The translations under genes and the position numbers were made by a program. The notes beneath the pieces were generated by a model. The model did not search any database, was not told the origin of the DNA, and worked only from the letters and a program-made list of their open reading frames with translations. From VFZN01 sp050249615 (GTDB lineage Bacteria > Acidobacteriota > Vicinamibacteria > Vicinamibacterales > UBA2999): a stretch of 64,000 nt of DNA. Positions 1 through 8,761 of the stretch are shown here, piece after piece. Location of the stretch: the NCBI GenBank assembly GCA_050249615.1, contig JBFWQE010000002.1, positions 62,001-126,000 of the forward strand, written 5' to 3'. Each line of letters starts with the position of its first letter. The stretch's first letter is position 1.

Positions 1-1
1 G

Positions 2-262
2 CCTTCGTCCGTGCTGAAGGTCCGCTTCGCCCCGGCGTTCCTGTCGTTCCTCCCCATGGTGTGGGGCGACTACCAGGTCATCGCGCTCGGCGCCGAGTAC
101 GATCACGTGATGGTCGGCACGCCGGATCGCAAGTCCCTGTGGATCCTCGCGCGGACGCGCCGCATCGACGAGGCGCTCTACCGCTCGCTCGTCGAGGAGG
201 CGCGCTCACAGGGGTTCGACGTGACGACGCTCATCGAGACACGTCACACCGCGGCTCCCTGA
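2..262 (+). CDS. blc: Lipocalin (Blc-type), C-terminal part
   Basis: This is the last 86 residues of a reading frame that begins before the window. It matches the C-terminal half of bacterial lipocalin Blc: the VWGDYQVIALGAEYDHVMVG strand pair, then LWILARTRRI and the closing helix with GFDVTTLI. Blc proteins are usually outer-membrane lipoproteins with an eight-stranded barrel that binds fatty acids or lysophospholipids. The signal sequence and lipobox would lie upstream and cannot be checked. The identification rests on the conserved ends of the family and is fairly secure; substrate is unknown. Confidence 0.8.
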   Translation, partial: PSSVLKVRFAPAFLSFLPMVWGDYQVIALGAEYDHVMVGTPDRKSLWILARTRRIDEALYRSLVEEARSQGFDVTTLIETRHTAAP

Positions 263-293
263 GCGCCCGCCACCAGAGGGCCGCGGTTGGGCA

Positions 294-328
294 GGGATCA
301 GGGATCAGGGATCGGGGATCGGGGATCA
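294..328. repeat. Tandem heptamer repeat, five units
   Basis: Five consecutive 7-base units: GGGATCA twice, GGGATCG twice, GGGATCA once. The array runs directly into the purine-rich ribosome binding site of the DinB-family gene at 344. It fills the gap between that gene and the lipocalin. No protein or structured RNA is evident. Confidence 0.85.
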
Positions 329-343
329 GGGAGGAGATCGGAG

Positions 344-832
344 ATGGCAAGAGGCCGGACTCTGGACGTAGAGCACGAGCTCCTCGAGGAGTTCACGCAC
401 AGCGGCCTCGTGAGCGAGTACCTGGTGAGCGTCCTCCCCGACGCCATCTGGCGCACGCCTCCGCCGGGCGGCCGCGGCCGCACCATCGCGGCCATCGTCG
501 CGCACATGCAGAGCGTGCGGCGCACGTTCGCCAGGATGGGCGGCGCGCGCCCCGGGCCCCCCTCGCTGGACCGCACGCGCGCGACACGAGCGCAGGCACA
601 GCGGGCGCTCGCCCGGTCCACGAAAGACCTGGCGGCGCTGTTCGAAGCCGCCCTGGCCGCCCGCCAGGCCCGCGTCAAGGGCATGCCCCGCCGCGCGGTC
701 AACATGCTGGTGTACCTCGTGCAGCACGACGCACACCATCGCGGCCAGATCTGCTGGATGGCGCGGGAGCTCGGCCACGAGTTTCGCACCGAGGACATCA
801 TGCGCCTGTGGGGATGGAAGGCGCTTCCCTGA
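344..832 (+). CDS. DinB-family protein
   Basis: A 162-residue protein of the DinB/YfiT four-helix bundle superfamily. The first histidine lies in the IAAIVAHM segment, and the characteristic HDAHHRGQI motif near the C-terminus supplies the other metal ligands. The family includes thiol-dependent transferases and many proteins of unknown function. I chose ATG 344 because AGGGAGGAG lies just upstream. A longer frame opening at 287 would translate the heptamer repeat into a low-complexity leader, which is unlikely. It converges on the sigma factor gene, 11 bases away. Confidence 0.8.
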   Translation: MARGRTLDVEHELLEEFTHSGLVSEYLVSVLPDAIWRTPPPGGRGRTIAAIVAHMQSVRRTFARMGGARPGPPSLDRTRATRAQAQRALARSTKDLAALFEAALAARQARVKGMPRRAVNMLVYLVQHDAHHRGQICWMARELGHEFRTEDIMRLWGWKALP

Positions 833-843
833 GCGCGAGGCGT

Positions 844-1413
844 TCACGCCCGCATCAGGTCTTCGCTCACGGCCCGGTGCAGGAACAGCCGCGCCTTCTG
901 CCAGCTGCGCTCGACGGTGCGTTCGGACACGTGCTTCATCGCGGCGATCTCGGGAACCGTGAAGCCGCAGAAGAACTTGAGGTCTACGACGTCGGCGAGC
1001 ATCGGGTCGGTAGCCTCGAGCGCATCGAGAGCCGGGCCGAGTATGCCGAGCTCCACGCCGTCCGGCACCGAGTCGGCCACGTCCGTGCTGATCGAGGTCA
1101 GCTCGAACTGGCCCCCGCGCTTCTGCGCCTGGCGGCTCCGCGCATAGTCGATCACCAGGCCGCGCATGACCCGGGCGGCGTACCCGAGGAAGCGCTGCTC
1201 GTCTGGGAACCTGTCGCCGTTGATTCGTGCGAGATCGAGGTAGGCCTCGTGCAGCAGGCTCGTCGCGCCGATCGTGACGCCCCACCCGTTGCGCGCGAGC
1301 TCGCGTCGCGCCATCCGGTGCAGCTGGGCATACAGCGTCGTGAAGAGAGATTCCGCAGCGGCCGGCTCGCCTCGATCCGCCGCATCCATCAATTCAACCA
1401 ATGCGTTGTTCAT
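844..1413 (-). CDS. ECF-type RNA polymerase sigma factor (TIGR02999-like)
   Basis: This 189-residue protein carries sigma region 2 (LFTTLYAQLHRMARREL, SLLHEAYLDL, YAARVMRGLVIDYARSR) and region 4 (DLKFFCGFTVPEIAAMKHVS, then a recognition helix with SERTVERSWQKARLFL). It would direct core RNA polymerase to a small regulon. The start is MNNALVEL at 1413; upstream in-frame codons look non-coding. Unlike the two other intact cases with a kinase neighbour in this window, no anti-sigma factor or kinase lies beside it, so its control is unclear. Confidence 0.88.
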   Translation of the reverse strand: MNNALVELMDAADRGEPAAAESLFTTLYAQLHRMARRELARNGWGVTIGATSLLHEAYLDLARINGDRFPDEQRFLGYAARVMRGLVIDYARSRQAQKRGGQFELTSISTDVADSVPDGVELGILGPALDALEATDPMLADVVDLKFFCGFTVPEIAAMKHVSERTVERSWQKARLFLHRAVSEDLMRA

Positions 1414-1700
1414 AGCCACTGTCCAGAGTCGACGTGCAACCGCTCGTACCAGTTCCCGTGGCGGCTTTGGCCCTCGGATTCCGATCTTGACCTTCCGATC
1501 TCGAGCGCCGGTGTCACGTCGGGAGGGTCGCCCGGCTGCCGAAAGCCCGTCAATCAGCCTGACAGGTGCGGGTGCCGCCCTGGCCCGGACCTGGAAGCGG
1601 GCTGTTTTCCGCACCACCACCGATGGCCCTGCCCTTGCAATGGGTATGCGGTCCGGACGATAGTCGCGGCGCCGGCAGGCGCCGGGTGAGGAGAGGTCCC

Positions 1701-2036
1701 ATGCGAGCAACGACGCGGATACTCGTGGCAGGCATCATGCTGGCGGCGTGGACCGCACCGGCGGTGGCGCAGGGCGACGCGGCGAAGGGGCAGCAGCTCT
1801 TCGCGGCGCAGAAGTGCTCCATCTGCCACGCGGTGGCGGGCAAGGGGAACGCGAAGCATCCGCTGGACGGCGCAGGCAGCCGCCTGGATGCGGCCACGGT
1901 GAAGCTGTGGCTCACGGATCCGAAGGCAGCGGAGGCGAAGTCCGGCAAGAAGGCGATGCCGCCGATGAAGTCGTTCGCCTCGCTCCCCGCGGCCGATATC
2001 GACGCGCTGGTGGCCTATGTGCTCAGCCTGAAATAG
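1701..2036 (+). CDS. Small periplasmic c-type cytochrome
   Basis: A 111-residue class I cytochrome c with an N-terminal signal peptide ending near PAVAQG. One heme site, CSICH, is at about residues 38-42, and MPPMKSF near the C-terminus contains the probable axial methionine. The C-terminal helix ALVAYVLSLK is typical of the family. A GTGAGGAGAGG ribosome site precedes ATG 1701. It converges with the cytochrome bc operon on the other strand, only 39 bases away, so it may accept electrons from that complex. That pairing is inferred from position. Confidence 0.88.
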   Translation: MRATTRILVAGIMLAAWTAPAVAQGDAAKGQQLFAAQKCSICHAVAGKGNAKHPLDGAGSRLDAATVKLWLTDPKAAEAKSGKKAMPPMKSFASLPAADIDALVAYVLSLK

Positions 2037-2075
2037 TCCACGGAAGCACGAAGGACACGAAGACCCCGGGCGCCT

Positions 2076-3350
2076 TCAGGCGCGCGGCTTCAGCGTCCGG
2101 ATCTTCAGCTGCAGCGCCACTACCACGAGCAGGATGGCGGCCAGCGAGATCGCCAGGCCCGTCCTGCGGAACGACAGCTCGCTCCGGGCCGCCGCGGCCG
2201 CCTCGTCCACCTTGGCCGTCAGGCCGAGGCCCTCGTCCAGGACGGCCTGGACCGCCGCCGGGTCGAAGGCGTGCAACTCGGTCCGTGCCACGGTCAGGTG
2301 GTTGGCGGCCTCGCGGACGGTGAGAATCTGATCGCCCATCTCGATACCCGCGTTCTCCACCGCGGCCACCTGCTCCTCCGAATGAGAGATGGCGGCCTTC
2401 AGCTTCTCGATCCCGGCCCGCATCGCCATCGCCGCCTTGTGCCCGTTGTCGCCCTCGCTGTGGCACGTGGCGCAGAGCGCCTTGTCGTCGGTGCCGACCA
2501 TGGCATCGGTCGGCTCGACGATGTCGTGGTTGTTGTGGCACTCCACGCAGCCGCGCTCGAAGATGGCGGCGTGCGTGCTCAGCGCGAACTTCGTGGCGAA
2601 CACCGTGTGGCAGGTCCCGCACACGTTCGCGATGGCGTCGACGCCGGGCGGCGCGGCGCCGTGGTTGCCGTGACAGTCGTTGCAGGTGGGCGCAGAGAGA
2701 TCGCTCCGCTCGACCAGCGCGGCGTGGTGCACGCTCTTCGCGTACTTCTCGCCCTGGTCGGTCGGCAGCGGCCCGCCGTTCAGCGTGTAGCCCTCCATGT
2801 GCACGGGGTCCCCGTGGCACTTCGTGCAGGTGGCGGCGACGTTCAGCGGGTACACCGGCGACTGCGCGTCGCTCACCAGCCGCACGCCGTGTGCGCCGTG
2901 GCAGCTGACGCAGGTGGCCACCTTCGTGTCCCCCTTCGCGAGCTGCTGCCCGTGCACGCTGGTGGCGTACTCCGTGGCCTGGTCCACGCGCTGGCGCGGC
3001 GCGTACTTCCGCATGAGCGCGGCGTCGCTGTGGCAGCTCGAGCACACGGAGATGACCGCCTGGCCGGACGGCTTGCCGCGAAACGCCGTCGAGGGCGCCT
3101 TGGCGGCGGCCTTGTCGGTGGCGTTCGGATCGCCGCCGTGGCAGTTCACGCAGGTGAACCCCCGATCGCGATGCACGTCGGCCAGCGCGAAGTCCCGGGC
3201 GGGCGCCGACAGCGACTCGGACGCCTCGTCGCGGTGGCAGGTCTCGCAACCGGTGGCCTGTGCGGGCTGGGCGTCGGCCGCGCCGGCACCGAGCAGCAGC
3301 CACGCGCCGGCGGCCGTGGCCAGGAACATGCGGAGGATGAGGGATCGCAT
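2076..3350 (-). CDS. Membrane-anchored nonaheme cytochrome c
   Basis: A 424-residue exported multiheme cytochrome with nine CxxCH sites: CETCH, CVNCH, CSSCH, CVSCH, CTKCH, CNDCH, CGTCH, CVECH and CATCH. The N-terminus is a signal peptide (MRSLILRMFLATAAGAWLLL). After the last heme comes a long helical stretch and one C-terminal transmembrane helix (SLAAILLVVVALQ), so the heme domain is probably tethered on the periplasmic face. It is the third gene of an operon after the Rieske and cytochrome b genes, 16 bases after cytochrome b. Its likely job is to take electrons from quinol oxidation in place of cytochrome c1 or f. No catalytic family such as nitrite reductase is evident. Confidence 0.88.
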   Translation of the reverse strand: MRSLILRMFLATAAGAWLLLGAGAADAQPAQATGCETCHRDEASESLSAPARDFALADVHRDRGFTCVNCHGGDPNATDKAAAKAPSTAFRGKPSGQAVISVCSSCHSDAALMRKYAPRQRVDQATEYATSVHGQQLAKGDTKVATCVSCHGAHGVRLVSDAQSPVYPLNVAATCTKCHGDPVHMEGYTLNGGPLPTDQGEKYAKSVHHAALVERSDLSAPTCNDCHGNHGAAPPGVDAIANVCGTCHTVFATKFALSTHAAIFERGCVECHNNHDIVEPTDAMVGTDDKALCATCHSEGDNGHKAAMAMRAGIEKLKAAISHSEEQVAAVENAGIEMGDQILTVREAANHLTVARTELHAFDPAAVQAVLDEGLGLTAKVDEAAAAARSELSFRRTGLAISLAAILLVVVALQLKIRTLKPRA

Positions 3351-3366
3351 GGCGGCTCCAGTCCGG

Positions 3367-4446
3367 TCAGGCGGCAAGATAGCCGTAGATGGTGAACACC
3401 ACCATGTAGGCGAGCGCGAAGATGCCGGCGATGGTGACGAGCTTGCTGGATCGGCCCTCGGCCGCGCCCCGGTCCAGGAAGGGCAGGAACAGCAGCACGA
3501 CTGCGGCCAGGCCGAAGCCCAGCACGCCCAGCACCTCGCCCTCGATGCCGAGGATGTGCGCGGGCAGCAGCTTCAGCACCTGGAACATCGCGAGGAAGTA
3601 CCACTCGGGCCGGATCCCGGCAGGCACCGGCGCGAACGCGTCGGCCTTGGTTCCCAGCTCCCACGGCAGGAAGAGCGCGAGGGCGGCCAGCACCGCCAGT
3701 GCCACGTACCACCACATCACGTCGTGCAGCACGTAGTGGGGGAAGAACGGGATCTGCGGCGTGCGGGCGCCGGCCTTCTCCCGCGCCTCGACGCTCGGCG
3801 GCACGCTCATGCCCTGGCGCTGGATGAAGAGCAGGTGCATGCCAAGCACGACGGTGGTCATCGCCGGAAGGATGGCCACGTGCAGGCCGTAGAACCGCGT
3901 GAGCGTCGCGCCGGTCACCTCGTCGCCTCCGCGGAGGAAGCGCACCAGGAAGTCGCCCACGACTGGGACCGCGCCGGCGATACCCGTGCCCACCTTCGTG
4001 GCGAAGAAGGCCAGCTCGTTCCATGGCAGCAGGTAGCCGCTGAAGCCGAAGCCCATCATGATGAAGAGCAGCAGCACGCCCGTCACCCACGTCAGCTCGC
4101 GCGGCTTGCGGTACGACCGCAGGAACAGCGTGCTGAACAGGTGCACGAACGCCATGAAGATCAGCAGGTTCGCCGACCAGCTATGCAGGTTCCGAATCAG
4201 CCACCCGAACTCCACCTGCGAGACGATGAACTTCACGCTCTCGTAGGCCTCGCCGGCGCTCGGGCGGTAGTAGAGCAGCAGCAGGATCCCGGTGGCCACC
4301 TGCACGCCCACCAGGAACAGCGTGATGCCGCCCATGTAGTACCAGACGCTGTGCCGGTGGACCGGCACGCTCTTCTCTTCGACGAAGTGCCGGATGGCGG
4401 CGAGATCCAGCCGCTCGTCCAGCCACGCGATGAGGTGCTGTGTCAT
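3367..4446 (-). CDS. Cytochrome b of a bc-type quinol oxidase complex
   Basis: A 359-residue polytopic protein joining the cytochrome b6 and subunit IV parts in one chain. Two histidine pairs bind the b hemes: one with 13 residues between them (HSWSANLLIFMAFVH) and one with 14 (HVAILPAMTTVVLGMH). The 14-residue spacing is typical of b6-type proteins. The quinol-site motif appears as PEWYF at about residue 275. It sits between the Rieske gene and the nonaheme cytochrome. ATG 4446 gives the usual amphipathic N-terminus. Confidence 0.93.
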   Translation of the reverse strand: MTQHLIAWLDERLDLAAIRHFVEEKSVPVHRHSVWYYMGGITLFLVGVQVATGILLLLYYRPSAGEAYESVKFIVSQVEFGWLIRNLHSWSANLLIFMAFVHLFSTLFLRSYRKPRELTWVTGVLLLFIMMGFGFSGYLLPWNELAFFATKVGTGIAGAVPVVGDFLVRFLRGGDEVTGATLTRFYGLHVAILPAMTTVVLGMHLLFIQRQGMSVPPSVEAREKAGARTPQIPFFPHYVLHDVMWWYVALAVLAALALFLPWELGTKADAFAPVPAGIRPEWYFLAMFQVLKLLPAHILGIEGEVLGVLGFGLAAVVLLFLPFLDRGAAEGRSSKLVTIAGIFALAYMVVFTIYGYLAA

Positions 4447-4469
4447 TGGCCCGACTCCATTCGCGCGAT

Positions 4470-4940
4470 TCAGGTTCGGGAGATGACGATCTCTTCCTGG
4501 CCGGGGTCGCCGCGCAGGTTCACGGCGAAGGCGTCCAGCGGCCGCGGAGGCGGCCCCGAGACGTTGTTGCCCGCCAGGTCGTAGAGCCCGTTGTGGCACG
4601 CGCACCAGATCTGCGATGTGTCGGCCTTGTACTGGACCGTGCAGTCCAGGTGCGTGCAGATGGCCGAGAAGGCGCGGAACTGGCCGTCGGGCGTGCGGAC
4701 CAGGATCGCGGGCTTCGAGCCGAACTTCACGATGGCGCCGGAGTTCGGCCTGAACTCGGCAACCCTGCCGGCAATCACGCTGTCGGTGGCGGCCTCGACG
4801 GTTGCCGGCGGATTGAGATAACGCCAGAGCGGGTAGAGAAACGACGCGGCCGTGGAGACGAAGCCGAGACCGAGGACGATGTCGAGGAAGCTTCGGCGTT
4901 CGATCGTGCCGGGCGTCGCTGGCCTGTCCGAAGCGGACAT
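4470..4940 (-). CDS. Rieske iron-sulfur protein of the bc complex
   Basis: This 156-residue subunit has an N-terminal ERRSFLD segment (a twin-arginine-like signal anchor) followed by one membrane helix. The cluster-binding motifs are CTHLDC and CACHNGLYDLAG, supplying two cysteines and two histidines for the [2Fe-2S] centre plus the disulfide pair. It would move electrons from quinol in cytochrome b to the cytochrome c subunit. It is the first gene of the three-gene operon, with 23 bases between it and cytochrome b. The start at 4940 is the only ATG that gives a complete anchor. Confidence 0.93.
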   Translation of the reverse strand: MSASDRPATPGTIERRSFLDIVLGLGFVSTAASFLYPLWRYLNPPATVEAATDSVIAGRVAEFRPNSGAIVKFGSKPAILVRTPDGQFRAFSAICTHLDCTVQYKADTSQIWCACHNGLYDLAGNNVSGPPPRPLDAFAVNLRGDPGQEEIVISRT

Positions 4941-5108
4941 ACCGATATCCCCACAGCGGCAGGTGCGGTGCAACGGGTTGGGGACCGACGGGCGGGCCGC
5001 GAGCCGCCACGCGGAGTATACGTGCCATCGGCTGCGCTTCAAACGGATTGTGGAGGTAGAATCCGCCAGCGGCTGCACCGGTCCCCCGGCCGCGCGGAGG
5101 ATAGACGC

Positions 5109-6809
5109 GTGCAGCAGCCCCCGTCTTCGCTGGTGGACCAGGTCCAGGCGCTCACCGAGCGGCTCGCCGTCATCGAGGCCCGGCTGGCGGCGCTCGAGGC
5201 CCGCGGGCCGGCGCCGGCCGGTGAGCCGGCCGCGTACGACATCCTCCCAGCCGTCGCCGTTCCCCGCGTGGACGCGCTCCGCCTGACGACGGCCCTTGGC
5301 CGATCGTTCATCGTGCTCGGCGGGGCGTTCCTGCTGCGGGCGCTGACCGACGGCGGCACCTGGCCGCCCGGGGCCGGCGTGACGCTGGGTCTGGTCTACG
5401 CGCTCTCGTGGATGGCGCTGTCGGATCGCGCGGCAGGCGCCGGCGACCGCGTGCGCGCGATCTTCGACGGCGGCACCGCCTTCATCATCGGCTTCCCGCT
5501 CGTCGGCGAGGCGACACTGCGCTTCGGGCTCTTCACGCCGGAGGCGGCGGCCGTGGTGCTCACCGCGTTCACGGCGGCCGCCCTGGTCGTGGCGTATCGT
5601 GCCGGCCTGCAGACCCTGGCGTGGATGGGCACCGTCGGCGGGATGGTGACGGGCCTCACCCTGATGGTGCGGCTCGGCGTCGTCGCGCCGTACTCGATCT
5701 ACTTCACGGCTCTCGGCGTTGGAACACTTTGGCTGGGCTACCTCCGGGAATGGAAGCTGCTGCGCTGGCCCACCGGCCTGTTGGCCGCGGTCGGCGTCCT
5801 CGGCGTGACGTCGCGCGCGCTCTCGGTGCCGCCTGCCGATACGGCCGCGAGCGCCTGGGCCGCGCAGGGCCTGCTCGTCGTCGGCTACTTCGCCTCGGTT
5901 GCCATCCGCACGCTGATACGCGGCCGGCAGGTGATTGTCTTCGAGGTGGCCCAGACGGTGCTGGTGCTGCTGGTCGGCGTGGGCGGCGCCGTGATGGTGA
6001 GCCGGTCGCTGCAAGCGGGGGGAGCGACCCTGGGGCTCGTCCTCGCCCTGCTCGGGGCGGTTGCCTATCTCGTGTCGTTCCGCTTCATGCCGCGCGATGC
6101 GCGCGGCGCGCTGAACTTCTATTTCTACAGCTCGCTCGCCATCGTCTTCGCGCTGACCGGCGTCGAGACCGCGCTCGGAGGGGCGGCGCGCGCGCTGGCC
6201 CTGAGCGGCTTTGCCGCGCTGCTGGCGGTGGCGTGGTCGCGGACGGGCCGTGTCACGCTGGGCGGCCACGCCGCCGTGGCCCTCTCGGCGGCCGCGGTGT
6301 CCGGCGGGCTGATGGCGCTCTTCGAGTCGGCGTTCGCGGGTGAGTTCCCGGTTGCCGCGCTGCTCTGGACCGCGGGTGTCACGCTGGCGGTGGCGCTGCT
6401 CGTGAGCGGCAGCCATGCGTCGGAAGCCCATGCCGGCCGCTTCGTGGCCGCCGACATCCCTGCCCTGGGCATCGGCCTGATGGCCGTGATCGGGACCGCG
6501 GCCTTCCTCACCCTGGCGGTGGCGCGCGCGCTGGAAGCGGTGTCGTCCACGGTCATGGACGCCGGCACGCTGGCCACGGTGCGCACGGCCGTCCTCTCGG
6601 CGATGGCGATCGGCGCCGGCCTGCTCGATCGGCCCGGGCGCTTCTCGGCCATCGGCCGGCTGGCCTACCCGCTGCTGGCGCTGACGGGCCTGAAGCTCGC
6701 GCTCGTGGACCTGCGCGCTTCGTCGCCGGCGACGCTGTTCGTGGCGCTGGCGTGCTACGGCGTGGCGCTGGTCATGGTGGCCCGCCTTCGTCGCGTGGCT
6801 GCGCACTAG
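5109..6809 (+). CDS. Polytopic membrane protein (DUF2339-like)
   Basis: A 566-residue protein starting with GTG 5109 behind a good GGAGG site. Residues 1-35 predict a short coiled coil (LVDQVQALTERLAVIEARLA); the rest is about 14-16 consecutive hydrophobic helices with few charged residues. This layout resembles the DUF2339 family of large uncharacterised membrane proteins, but the match is loose. No transport motif or catalytic residue stands out. It is divergent from the Rieske gene, with 168 bases between them that would hold both promoters. Confidence 0.6.
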   Translation: MQQPPSSLVDQVQALTERLAVIEARLAALEARGPAPAGEPAAYDILPAVAVPRVDALRLTTALGRSFIVLGGAFLLRALTDGGTWPPGAGVTLGLVYALSWMALSDRAAGAGDRVRAIFDGGTAFIIGFPLVGEATLRFGLFTPEAAAVVLTAFTAAALVVAYRAGLQTLAWMGTVGGMVTGLTLMVRLGVVAPYSIYFTALGVGTLWLGYLREWKLLRWPTGLLAAVGVLGVTSRALSVPPADTAASAWAAQGLLVVGYFASVAIRTLIRGRQVIVFEVAQTVLVLLVGVGGAVMVSRSLQAGGATLGLVLALLGAVAYLVSFRFMPRDARGALNFYFYSSLAIVFALTGVETALGGAARALALSGFAALLAVAWSRTGRVTLGGHAAVALSAAAVSGGLMALFESAFAGEFPVAALLWTAGVTLAVALLVSGSHASEAHAGRFVAADIPALGIGLMAVIGTAAFLTLAVARALEAVSSTVMDAGTLATVRTAVLSAMAIGAGLLDRPGRFSAIGRLAYPLLALTGLKLALVDLRASSPATLFVALACYGVALVMVARLRRVAAH

Positions 6810-6982
6810 CGACCACGGCGCGGCGGTGCCGGCGAACCGTCATCGGCGGGTGTTCCCGGCCGCGCAGCAGTGCCGGGAGCTCTGCAGCCCGCCAATCTCA
6901 GCCCGCCACCGTGGCGTCAACCTTGCAGTCGCGTCAAACCGGACGCAATCAGGCCTCGGGTCCCCGTCACAAGGAGTCCGCC

Positions 6983-7894
6983 ATGAAGGACCCGGCATCG
7001 TCATTACTCTTCCAGGCCCGTAAGACCGTACGGTCGAGGTTGTTCCTCGCGGGCACCGTTGTGCTGACGCTGATGGTCGCCGCGTGCGGGGACGATGGAC
7101 CTTCCTCGCCGACCGGACCGACACCGACGCCCGCCACGACACGCATCATCGCGCTCAGTGGGAACCTGGCCTTTGGCGACGTCCCGGTGGGCAGCAGCCG
7201 TGATGCCACCCTCACCATCAGGAACACGGGAAATGCCGTGCTCACGATCACGAGCCTGACGGCGCCGGGCGACCTGGCGGATCTGCTGACCGCGGACTGG
7301 ACCAGCGGCCAGGTGGCCGCAGGGGCCTCGCAGGCAGTGACCATCCGGTTCACCCCCACCCAGCCGGGCTCCTACAGCGGCACGCTGGCGGTCAACGGCG
7401 ACCAGACGAGCGGGACGAACACGATCGCCGTCTCGGCGACTGCGACGGGAGGCGCGTTCTCGGGCAACTGGCTCGGCGGGCACATCATCACGGCGTGTGA
7501 CGGCACGGGATCGGCGCAGGACCTGATCTGCAGCGCCGCCCGCGGCGAGTTCCCGGTGGGTTCGAACATGCTCTTCGCGGCCACACTGCAGCAGACGGGC
7601 AGCAGCGTCTCCGGGACCGTGAACCTGGCCGGGCTCGAGGGCACGATGAGCGGGACCGTCGTGGGCGGCGTCCTTTCATTGCAGGGCACCGCCACGGGAG
7701 AGGGTTTCACCGCCGTCGTGACACGATGGAGCACCACCGTGTCGGGCAGCACGATGAGCGGCGCAATCGACTACGACCTGCGCTTCGTCAATGTCCCGGG
7801 CGTGGCCAGCATCCGCTCGACTCTTTCGGACGTGACACGCCTGACGACGACGACCCGCGCGGGCACGATGAAGCCCATCCGCCGGAGAACCTGA
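6983..7894 (+). CDS. Lipoprotein with an immunoglobulin-like (ASH-type) domain
   Basis: A 303-residue exported protein. The signal peptide ends in a lipobox (LMVAAC), followed by a Ser/Pro/Thr-rich linker. Residues about 55-150 form an ASH/choice-of-anchor-D type beta-sandwich, shown by LAFGDVPVGSSRDATLTIRN and RFTPTQPGSYSG. The C-terminal half is a second beta-rich region with repeated SGTV segments. AAGGAG lies six bases before ATG 6983. The stop codon falls inside the first unit of an octamer repeat. Function unknown. Confidence 0.75.
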   Translation: MKDPASSLLFQARKTVRSRLFLAGTVVLTLMVAACGDDGPSSPTGPTPTPATTRIIALSGNLAFGDVPVGSSRDATLTIRNTGNAVLTITSLTAPGDLADLLTADWTSGQVAAGASQAVTIRFTPTQPGSYSGTLAVNGDQTSGTNTIAVSATATGGAFSGNWLGGHIITACDGTGSAQDLICSAARGEFPVGSNMLFAATLQQTGSSVSGTVNLAGLEGTMSGTVVGGVLSLQGTATGEGFTAVVTRWSTTVSGSTMSGAIDYDLRFVNVPGVASIRSTLSDVTRLTTTTRAGTMKPIRRRT

Positions 7895-7911
7895 GAACCC
7901 GAGAACCCCGA
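7887..7911. repeat. Octamer repeat (GAACCCGA family), short array
   Basis: Three units in a row: GAACCTGA, GAACCCGA and the nine-base GAACCCCGA. The TGA of the first unit is the stop codon of the preceding lipoprotein gene. The same unit makes a longer array at 11253-11334. Confidence 0.8.
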
Positions 7912-7918
7912 ACGCGTT

Positions 7919-8632
7919 CTATCGCTTGATCGAAACCGACCCGCTGAAGGTCTTGAAGCGGAAGCTCGCGCTGCCGCCGCCGTTCAGCTCGCCGCGGAAG
8001 TTCCGTCGGCCGCTCGTCTTCAGGGTGACCGGCAGGTCGCTGTCGAAGCGGCCGCTGAAGCTGTCGAAGTCGATGGACCCGCGTGCGCTGTCGGGCAGGC
8101 GCAGGCGCGCACCGCCGCTGAAGCTCTCGATGTCCAGCCCGTCGCTGTCGTTCCACGCGCCGGCATTGAGCTCGATGTCGCCGCTGAAGGTCTTCAGCCG
8201 GTGCGCCCCCTGCACGTTCTCCACCTCGATGGGCGCGCTGAACGAGTTCACGTCCAGGCGCATGCTCGAGGGCACCTGGATGTCGAAGTCGGTTTCGACC
8301 ACGTTGTCGTTGTCGCGCTCGACGACCCGGTGGTTGGCGTTCACCTCCACGGAGTCGCCGCTCTGCCGGACCTCGATCTGGATGTCGCGCAGCCGGTCGG
8401 CACGGGCCCGGCGGACGGCGTGGATGACCACCTGGTTGCCGCCGGTGCCGCGGATGGTCACGCGGCCCGAGAAGGTGCGCAGGCGGAAGGTGCCGCCTGG
8501 CTGCACGCTGAGCGTGCGGTCGAAGGTCTCCTCCTGCCGGGACTGGGCGGAGGCAGGGACGGACGCGGCGACGAACACGGCCAGGCACGCGGCCAGGCCG
8601 GCGGGACGCACGAAACGGGCGGAAAGGACCAT
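7919..8632 (-). CDS. Exported DUF4097-type beta-repeat protein
   Basis: A 237-residue protein with a signal peptide (cleavage near ASAQS) followed by repeated short strands of the form (L/S/D)(K/R/E/D)(T/S)FSG: RLRTFSGRVTI, RLKTFSGDIEL, DIESFSGGARL, DFDSFSGRFD, RFKTFSGSVSI. This spacing is typical of the DUF4097 right-handed beta-helix-like family, often found near sigma/anti-sigma systems. No enzymatic residues are visible. ATG 8632 has GAGGTG upstream. Probably a periplasmic or surface scaffold; the role is not known. Confidence 0.78.
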   Translation of the reverse strand: MVLSARFVRPAGLAACLAVFVAASVPASAQSRQEETFDRTLSVQPGGTFRLRTFSGRVTIRGTGGNQVVIHAVRRARADRLRDIQIEVRQSGDSVEVNANHRVVERDNDNVVETDFDIQVPSSMRLDVNSFSAPIEVENVQGAHRLKTFSGDIELNAGAWNDSDGLDIESFSGGARLRLPDSARGSIDFDSFSGRFDSDLPVTLKTSGRRNFRGELNGGGSASFRFKTFSGSVSIKR

Positions 8633-8761
8633 GATCACCTCGTCGGGCGGCAGGCTCGGCGCGCCCGTCAAGAGCAGTAGACGGGAGGAGGAGGCGAAAC
8701 GTTGACAGGCCCCACGCGCCCGGCACCCGGCTCTCCCGCCACGCCCGCGCCTGCGGCCCGC

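Noticed and set aside
2271..3395. Long plus-strand frame opposite the nonaheme cytochrome
   Set aside because: It is a GC-rich antisense shadow with biased composition (many Val, Arg, Gly) and no family features. The minus-strand gene has nine heme motifs.
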